The notes beneath the pieces are model-generated. The model was not told the origin of the DNA. It saw only the letters and a list, made by a program, of their open reading frames with translations, and did no database searches. Of a DNA stretch of 64,000 bases, positions 56,775 through 64,000 are shown piece after piece; the first letter of the stretch is position 1; each line of letters begins with the position of its first letter. The stretch covers positions 21,829,001-21,893,000 of the forward strand of contig OX419758.1 of NCBI GenBank assembly GCA_948567375.1. The letters run 5' to 3'. The DNA is from Lunularia cruciata (lineage: Eukaryota; Streptophyta; Marchantiopsida; Lunulariales; Lunulariaceae). The position numbers were made by a program, and so were the translations under genes.

Positions 56775-57670
56775 TATAAACAACTTGATTGCAAAAGGAA
56801 AACATATCTATTCTAGGTGTATCTACAATAGATTAAAATGCTAATAATGGTAGAATAGTATTCAATCATTTAGTATCCTCACTGTATTCATTCATTAATG
56901 ATAAGATTATCGTTTATTTCACATCTTTTCCCTCAAATCACCAAGTTCTCTGAAAACTAGATAGACATGTCGGTGTTTTCTGACCAGTCTAGAGACCGTT
57001 TTGTTAAGAATTTGGTATTGAAATCATCCTAATAATTAAGAGTTGATTTTTTCAATAGAGTCAGGCATACTACTTGCAGTCACTATAAGTAAGATGTACC
57101 TGTTAAGTAAGAAATTTGTTTCTAGAGAAAGGTAAACTATAGCTAATAAAGGATTCCCTCTTGGATGCTGATATACAGTACAAAATTATAAGTGTATGCA
57201 TCTTTAGAAGGGAAATGCTTTGTTAGAGGTGTCTAATGAAAGTATATTTATCTCGCAAGAGATAAGTGATATGAAGTTTTCCTTTTCCTATAGGGTCTCT
57301 AAAAATAAACTCACATAGTTGACACTATCCTAGCTAAAGACTTATTAGGCAATGAGTTTTATCTCGAGTCGATTTCACTCATAACTTAATCACTTAGTAA
57401 TTGAACAAACTTTACATTCCTTTACAAGATGGGTACTGATTTAAATTTTAATGGTATTTCTTTCTCAAAAGACTATTACATAGATGAAATATGTTTTTCA
57501 TGTAAACTACTTGAAATATTTTTTATTTATGGATATAACCAATTTTCTAGGCAATATTATATGTGCTCTAGCCATATATTGGATCCTATAATTTTGGAGC
57601 CAAGGGTGGAGTTGATAGTTGTCATTTAGCAAGAAAATGCTTGGGAGTTTTGCAAACCTACTATTTATAC
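56775..57670 (-). repeat. Dispersed repeat family D, copy 2 mirrored
   Basis: Reverse complement of 26380-27275; differs at 57381 (A, where the left arm implies G). Confidence 0.55.
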
Positions 57671-57843
57671 TCTCACCAAAGATCCACTATCATTCAAAAT
57701 GAAAAAAGAGATGTCTACTTTTTATATTTTAATCATACTTATTTTTGTACAAATATATATTTTTTGATAAAGATATTATAACATTTTGATTTGGAACATT
57801 CAAAACATCTCAACACTTAGACTTATGACTGGTTACATCATAG

Positions 57844-58300
57844 TTGTTCATCCCTTGTTTCTATTCCATATCCTTACAGCTCACTAGAGTACATAATCTA
57901 TTTTGTGATACTCACATCTTACAAGCTACACAAGCTCAAGTTCAGATTGAGCAATGGTTGGATCTACCAAGACCACCTATCCATTGGGTGGGAGTGGATA
58001 TAGTTACTTTCATGGATGGTCACCATACCTTACATGATGTGGTGGTGGCAAACCCTCAACATACGGAGTCCTTGACATGAGCAAGTGTACAAGTGGGAGC
58101 AGAGACCATTGCCTCTAGGGGCAAGAAGAACCACTATGCACCCTAGCTATCCACATATACCTTTGTTGCTCTCTAGTGATTGAGATTTTTGGAAGCCTAC
58201 ATCACCATTTTGACAGTCTCCTCAAGGATGCAACACAATGTTATTTGCAGCGGAGAGAGGCATTGGCTGTCTCTCCAGCCATTCTCACCCTATTACAAAA
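57844..58300 (+). pseudogene. LINE-type endonuclease-like fragment, mirrored
   Basis: Reverse complement of 25750-26206. Confidence 0.4.
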
Positions 58301-58849
58301 AAAACATGTATTAGTCACTTTGTAACAAGCTTAGGTGTTGGGTCTTCATTGACAAGTGGCTGCAATAGGTACATCATGCATGGCTAGGATCCTCCCTCTC
58401 CACTTACTAGACATACCATTGGAGTACCTCTACCACACAGTTCAGGAGTAGACTACCACTCCTTTGTTTCTTTGGTGCTTGTTGTTGGAGCACTTTTCCC
58501 CATGGGAGTCCTTTGTGCCCTACTTGTATTTGTCCTTGTTTTTGGTCACTTGGGACTTTGAGGCCTTGCCCTCTTCTTTCCTTTTGCACTTTTTTGTACC
58601 TTGTACTCCTTTCCACTATCTTTTGGGTTACTTTTATATATAAAATTTAGAACTCCAATGCTTGGACTTGCAGTTATAGCCTCTTTCAATTCTTTTAGAA
58701 TATTTTTTATTGCACCCAAAAATTCCCAAATGTAACTGATCCTTCAAGTGTTCTATTTTCTCTCTTGTTTTGATCAGAAAAATACCAACATCCAAGGTTA
58801 AGATAATTATTGTGGAGAACATCACAACAAGTGGAAAGTATAAAGGTGG

Positions 58850-59746
58850 AAAGCAGACCTCATTGTGCCAAGTAAGAGAGTCTGGTAGAGGAGCACAAGC
58901 ACAACACCCCTTGTCTATGGCTAGTCCCACTAACAAGACTATCTCTTCCCTACACTCACTGCATCCTATGGCAAGAGAGGGAGTATCATTAGAGGTCTTA
59001 GTTTATCAGCCTAAATAACTTTTATGTATTAATAGGTTTGTTTTTGAACAAGCATTGTGAATTGCCTCTCGCTTCTCCTTAGGAGGCTTGCCAAGGATGG
59101 TATATGAGCATCTTAGAGATTGCTTTCAAGCAGCTAATCCTTCTAGTGGATCAACCAAGTTGTTTCAAGTGGTTATAGCAGTAGTGGAGGGAGATATTCT
59201 TACATCAATTAGTTGGGTGTTAGGTGGTAGTCTACTTCTTGTGATGGAGAAGGACACATGGAGCATTAGACTGATTACGCTTGGAGAGATCAAACTTGTG
59301 CTTAGTTAGTTGCACCATTGCACTTCAACATTGGTCTCACTTCCAAGAGCATCTCAGTCCACATCAATTTGGAGTAGCTACATTGGGAGGTTGTGAGGCT
59401 ATATCTTTAGGAATCAAGGCACTCCTAGATATCCATTTAGAGTGGTTTGTCCTACATGTACATGTTTAGAATGCTTTTAATAACATCTATTATGCATTCA
59501 TCTATAGAGAGCTTAGGGAGGCTGTGGATCCTTGGTGAGTCTCATTCCTTTTAATGGCTCTCTTGCTCCCTTTTATTACTGATATGGTTAGTCACAAGAA
59601 GGAGTCATTGTCTTCAAGTCAGTTGTCAATACACAAAAGGGAGATCCTTTAAGGGATCTTTGTTTGCTATGGCTCACTTCAGATCTCTCTTATCTACTAC
59701 TTTAGCCATGCTAGGTTGCTTATTTCCCTCCTTGGTTGACAATACA
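58850..59746 (+). pseudogene. LINE copy 2 reverse transcriptase, mirrored
   Basis: Reverse complement of 24304-25200; RT blocks at 59088-59309 and 59281-59469. Confidence 0.7.
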
Positions 59747-59751
59747 CACAT

Positions 59752-60103
59752 TGTAACAATATGGAGTTTAGCGACAAAGTTAGTCGGGCTTACAAAGTAC
59801 ATAAGACAAAGAAGCTTAGAATATTCCAAAAGTATCTAGGAAGCTTCTTGGGAAGCTTCCCGGCAAGCTTAGCTTGCACCTCAAGTAATAAGCTTCTAGA
59901 AGGAAGCTTCTAGAAGCTTCCAACTAGCTTAGCTTGCATGCCAAGTAGGCGGCTTCTAGAAGGAAGCTTCTCAAGGGCCTTGTATGCTACCTATAAATAC
60001 CAAAGCCAAAGCTCATGCTAGGGATTTGGAGTTTTCACTCATTCAAGTGTCCCAATGTGAGTTTCCATTCTCCTATTTCTCTCCTTGGATTTGGTCTTTT
60101 ACA
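59752..60103 (+). repeat. 5' LTR of mirrored G2 (352 bp)
   Basis: Twelve bases shorter than the left-arm LTR: near 59970 one TTGAGAAGCTTC unit, hence one GAAgcTTC box, is missing. Otherwise identical in the stretches compared. Confidence 0.93.
59894..59999 (+). promoter_or_regulatory. Candidate heat-shock-element promoter, mirrored G2 LTR
   Basis: 59894-59920 reads TTCtaGAAg then GAAgcTTCtaGAAgcTTC. A second cluster at 59953-59974 (TTCtaGAAgGAAgcTTC) lies about 20 bp before TATAAATA (59992-59999). Transcription would start about 30 bp downstream, inside the LTR. The factor is inferred from the consensus only. Confidence 0.6.
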
Positions 60104-60119
60104 TTGGTATCAGAGCAAG
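60104..60119 (+). other. Primer-binding site, mirrored G2
   Basis: TTGGTATCAGAGCAAG directly after the LTR. Confidence 0.93.
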
Positions 60120-60374
60120 AATGGGATGGATGGAATTTATGGACCACGAAATCCACTTCCACCAAACCATTGGGATTTTTGCGTCCAAATACTACCCAAG
60201 CATCATTTCACACAGTTCATCACCTTGCACTTTGGACAAGATTTTATGCATATGATCACCATATCTGAGGAACCCTTGGTGCTTCCGGTTGTAACTTATG
60301 GAGAATGGTGGACGTGTTGTTTCTATGTATTAATAAATTAGATAGATTGGGAGTGGTGTGATAGAGGAGCAACC

Positions 60375-61290
60375 ATGGCGGCAATACCTGATGTTATCTT
60401 TGCTATGCAACAACAAATCAAGCACCTTACTTGATTGTTGGATGAACAAGATCTTCGACGACAAGAGCAGGTAGAGAGAGTACCAATTTGAAAAGGAGAA
60501 GATTGGATCAGATTCCTTAAAACCAAGGTATTTGAAGGCAAGAATCTCCCTGGTGCAGTGGAGAATTTTGTGTTTGATTGTGAATGTTATTTTGAAGCTA
60601 CCAATCTAAAAGACGAGCAAAAACAGATTCTCTTGGCTTCTAGCCAATTGGATAGAGTAGCAAATCTATGGTGGAGATTCCAAGTGGAGCAAGCCAAATG
60701 AAAAATGGTTACACCAATCTTGACATGGGAAAAATTCAAGAGGGCAATAATTAGTCGGTTCCAAACTATAAATGCCACACGAGCTACACGGGATAAGTTG
60801 GCAAAGTTGAAACAAATTGGCTTTGTAAGAAGTTACATCACGTAGTTCCAAAACACCATCATGCAAATTCCATATATATTGGAAGGTGAAGCTCTGGATC
60901 AATTTATAAGGGGCTTGAAGGCAGGAACCAAATTAGAGGTAACCATGCGAGAGCCACAACACTTGGAGGAAGCCATGCAGTTGGCCGAATGTTTTGATTC
61001 CTTGGTGGCAACAACTTGGTCTCGACCTCGACCTCCACAAAGCCTACCAATACACTACACACAAGTGGAGGAGCCAGCACCAATGGAGATTGATGCAATT
61101 CAACGAAGACCACTTGGCATGGCAGATAGGGAGAAACTATGACAAAATAGTGGTTGTTTTTATTGTTGCCAATTGGGGGATCACATTGTTGAATGTCCAC
61201 TCAAGAATGGATGACCTCGACAAGTTGCCCAAGTGGAGGTTGTGGAGCGGAATGATAAGGGAAATGAGGAATCCCAGTAGGAGAATTTAA
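60375..61290 (+). pseudogene. gag remnant, mirrored G2
   Basis: Mirror of 22750-23663. Base 61077 is G here, giving EEPAPMEID versus EEPTPMEID in the left arm. G3 also has Ala, so Ala is likely ancestral. Confidence 0.88.
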
Positions 61291-61298
61291 GCCACCTA

Positions 61299-61695
61299 TT
61301 GAGCTTGATTAGTTCCAATGGGATTGAAGGCTCGACCTATGCAAGTTTGCTTCACTTGCAAGGTATGATATCTAATTGGGGTTGTAGGATTTGGGTTGAT
61401 TCTGGAAGTTCAGAGAATTGCATGTCTATGCAAGTAGCAAAGGAATTGGGTACTCCTATCAAGCCTGTGATTGGAAGTAGTTTGATGATGGCGGATGGTA
61501 GAAAGAGTTTTGCATTCCGCACCTCGCATCCTGTTACCTTCAAGATTGGGAAGGAGTATTTGGAGTATGAGGTTTGTAGTGGCACCTCTAAACTATGATA
61601 TCATTCAGTGTCTACCTTGGCTTGAATGTCATAAGGTTCAATTTGATTGGACCCGACACCAAATTCAAGTACAACACCAAGGTAGGAATTTTTGA
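61299..61695 (+). pseudogene. Protease, mirrored G2
   Basis: Same VDSGSS motif and the same 2-bp frameshift as the left arm. Confidence 0.88.
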
Positions 61696-61740
61696 TTAGG
61701 TTGTCTGGCACCTCTGAGTAAGACACCTAAGAATAGTCAG

Positions 61741-61980
61741 TCCCAAGATGGGAAGTTTGTCGAGAAGGTAGCCATAGAGCAAACCTTGAAGGAAGTGGAG
61801 TCCCAAGATGGGAAGTTTGTCAAGAAGGTAGCCATAGAGCAAACCTTGAAGGAAGTGGAGTCCCAAGATGGGAAGTTTGCCAAGAAGGCAACCATGGAGC
61901 AGGTTTGGAAGAGAGATGAGTTCCTAGAAGGGAAGTTTGCTAGTAAAGCAACCATTGAGCAAGCTTTAGAGGAAGATAAG
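61741..61980 (+). repeat. Four 60-bp linker repeats, mirrored G2
   Basis: Same four units as 22058-22297; units 1 and 2 differ by one base. Confidence 0.9.
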
Positions 61981-62943
61981 TCTGTATTTGTGGTGTGGAT
62001 CAAGCCGATTGCACAAGACCAATCTGTGGAGGATCGAGGGCCTCATAAAGTAATGGTTGATTGGATAGTTAACGAGTTTGCGGATGTGTTTTTGGATGAT
62101 CTACCAAAGGGATTACCCTCCGATCGAGGTATGCCCTTCAAGATCAAGTTATTACTAGGGAGTACTCTAGTGAGTAGGCCGATCTATTGGCTCTCACCAA
62201 AGGAGTTGGAAGAGTTGCAAACAACACTTATAGAGTTGTTGGAGAAGGACTTCATACGACATAGTACCTCTCCTTGGGGAGCACCGGTACTATTTGTTCC
62301 AAAGAAGGATGGAGGACTTCATTTCTATATTGATTATTGTTGGCTCAATAAGCAACCCATGAAGAATGCATATCCCTTGCCTTGGATTGATGACTTGCTT
62401 GATCAACTAAGTGGAGCACGTTACTTTTCCAAGTTGGATCTTTGCAGTGGCTATTGGCAAATTCTGATTGATAGCAAGAATGTGCACAAGACTACCTTTC
62501 ACACAAGGTATGGGCATTTCAAGTGGAAAGTTTTACCTTTCGGACTCACTAATGCTCCAGTAGTCTTCATGGATCAGATGCATCGGGTGTTGGATGGACT
62601 ATTGGATTGGTCAGTGGTGGTGCTCTTGGATGATATCTTAATCTATAGCAAGACAAAGGCAGAACACGTGAATCATGTGCAAGAAGTCCTAAGACGACTA
62701 CGACAATGGAAATTTTACTGCAAGAAGTCAAAGTGTGTTTTTTTGCAAAAGAAGGTTACCTTCTTGGGCCATAAGATCTCCTCAGAGGAGATCAAGGCCA
62801 TTACTGATTGGCATACCCCAAAGGATGCTACAAAAGTACAAGCATTCAATGGATTGGCCTGTTTTTACCGGCAGTTCATCCACTATTATGCTCATGTGGC
62901 TGCACCATTGACTGACCTCTTGGGAAAGAACTCAAGCTTCTAG
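61786..62943 (+). pseudogene. Reverse transcriptase, mirrored G2
   Basis: Identical 385-codon stretch to 21095-22252, ending at the same TAG. Confidence 0.93.
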
Positions 62944-63348
62944 TGGAACACCAAGCATGAAGAAGCATTCCAGAAGTTGAAGCATATGGTGTCTTCAAGA
63001 CCCATTCTTCAACCATATGATCCTCGACTTCCTTGTGTGGTTGATTTTGATGCTTTTAACTTTGCAATTGGAGTTGTGTTGCAACAGGAATTCCCAGATG
63101 GACTACATCCCATTACCTTTGTGTCTCGCCAACTAAATACAGCTGAAAGAAATTACTCTACTCAAGATTGGGAACAACTTGCAATGGTATATGCCACCAA
63201 GGTATGGAGGCATTATCTCTTGGGGAAACAAGTGATCATGCAAACTGATCATAAGCCATTGTTGCAGACCTTACACTTGGAGCACATGAAGAGTCAATAT
63301 CATCAATGGGAAGAGCAACTCCATTTTTCTGACATCAAACTTGAGTAA
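62944..63348 (+). pseudogene. RNase H, mirrored G2
   Basis: Mirror of 20690-21094. Confidence 0.88.
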
Positions 63349-63504
63349 AAACCAGGTTGGTTCCACATCATCCCTGATGCTCTATCACTACGACCTGATT
63401 TGAAGTCTCTTCCTCTCATCGCGGTAGCAATTACGACGGTGTCAATTGATCCCAAGATTCATAACAAGTTTTGGTTAGCTCTACAATAAGATCACTTCTT
63501 CCAA

Positions 63505-64000
63505 ATGGTACATGGTCATCTAACAACAAGTAACAAGGAGAACAACACCTTCTCCTTCAAAGAAGGCCTTCTATTCCATGTGGACCGGATCTATGTTCCA
63601 ACCAAAGGTGATCTTCAACTTGTGCGCCTTCAAGAAGCCCATGATTTACCCATTGCTGGTCACATGGGTGTGGACAAGACCTTGGGTACCCTCCAACGTC
63701 AATGGTGGTGGCACAACATGACACAAATGTTCAAGAATTTTTTTGATTGTGTGAGAGCTGCCAACGTAACAAGGCCAGCAACCAAAAGCCGAGTGGACTC
63801 CTTCAACCGCTTGCCATTCCATCGGCTCGTTGGGAGCATGTGAGCTTGGATCTCATCACATCCTTGCCAAAGACAAAATAAGGACACACCGCCATCGTGG
63901 TGTTTGTGGATAAGCTTATTAAGCAAATCCACTTGGCACCAACCTATGATATCGTGGATGCTCCAACCTTAGTGCAAATCTTCTTTGACAATATCTTCAA
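63505..64000 (+). pseudogene. Integrase N-terminal part, mirrored G2
   Basis: Mirror of 20038-20533: zinc domain with the same frameshift at the CxxC half, then the start of the core (VVFVDKLIKQIHLAP near 63900). Confidence 0.88.

Larger units (their letters stand above)
45355..64000 (-). repeat. Right arm of the inverted duplication (runs off the window)
   Basis: This is the reverse complement of 20038-38695. Unlike the left arm it is continuous with single-copy sequence at its inner end (45354 and lower), so it is the more complete version of the locus. The near absence of differences across decayed, presumably neutral transposon DNA means the copies are very recent, are allelic, or are the same molecule assembled twice. 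Confidence 0.97.
59752..64000 (+). mobile_element. Chromovirus G2, mirrored copy, cut by the window end
   Basis: Reverse complement of 20038-24298: 5' LTR, primer-binding site, gag, protease, linker repeats, RT, RNase H and the first part of integrase. It is preceded by CACAT, the complement of the ATGTG target duplication. The 3' LTR should lie beyond the window. Confidence 0.95.

Noticed and set aside
20038-64000. Plastid-type inverted repeat
   Set aside because: No rRNA, tRNA or photosynthesis genes; the content is nuclear retrotransposons.

Overview
The window looks like repeat-rich nuclear DNA of a land plant. The evidence is Ty3/Gypsy chromoviruses whose primer-binding sites match initiator-tRNA-Met (TGGTATCAGAGC) and which end in an integrase chromodomain, decayed non-LTR retrotransposons, and a broken gene of the plant WAT1/nodulin-21 (EamA) transporter family. 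I cannot name the species. I see no bacterial operon, phage, CRISPR array, rRNA or tRNA gene, and no intact host gene. Almost every coding stretch is a decayed transposon open reading frame.

Layout, left to right. 1-5195: chromovirus copy G1 (minus strand, left end off-window). 5196-8627: AT-rich non-coding DNA with a tandem duplication, a hairpin and a dispersed repeat (family D). 8628-16300: a decayed LINE-type element (minus) split by a second Gypsy lineage, G4 (10065-14912). 16930-26206: more LINE sequence (minus) split by the most complete chromovirus, G2 (18678-24298, 5-bp target duplication ATGTG). 26380-31500: second copy of repeat D, a degenerate motif array, a TA-flanked 1.04-kb inverted-terminal-repeat element, a short possible gene and a decayed DNA-binding-like gene. 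31565-36968: chromovirus G3 (plus), fused to a second truncated copy (to about 37705). 37842-38204: a LINE piece. 38205-38695: an unrecognised gene-like fragment. 38696-38895: 200 N.

The dominant large-scale feature is an inverted duplication. Bases 45355-64000 are the reverse complement of 20038-38695 (coordinates sum to 84050, or to 84038 beyond one 12-bp indel). I found only three substitutions and one indel in about 18.6 kb. The left arm stops exactly at the N gap, while the right arm continues through 6.46 kb of sequence (45354 down to 38896) that occurs once in the window. The simplest reading is two contigs of one locus (haplotypes or a duplicate) scaffolded head to head. A true young palindrome is the alternative.

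The single-copy segment 38896-45354 looks least like transposon DNA. It holds a frameshifted WAT1-related gene (41942-42715), several unrecognised coding-like fragments and a degenerate tandem repeat.

The most interesting biological signal is in the LTRs of the G1/G2/G3 family. Each carries clustered perfect GAAgcTTC boxes (the nGAAnnTTCn heat-shock-factor site), in places as uninterrupted four-box arrays, a short distance upstream of a TATAAATA box. That is the promoter layout of heat-activated retrotransposons such as ONSEN, here in a chromovirus. The copies in view are dead (stops, frameshifts, a lost integrase catalytic Glu in G2), with mutations dominated by C-to-T/G-to-A changes as expected after cytosine methylation.
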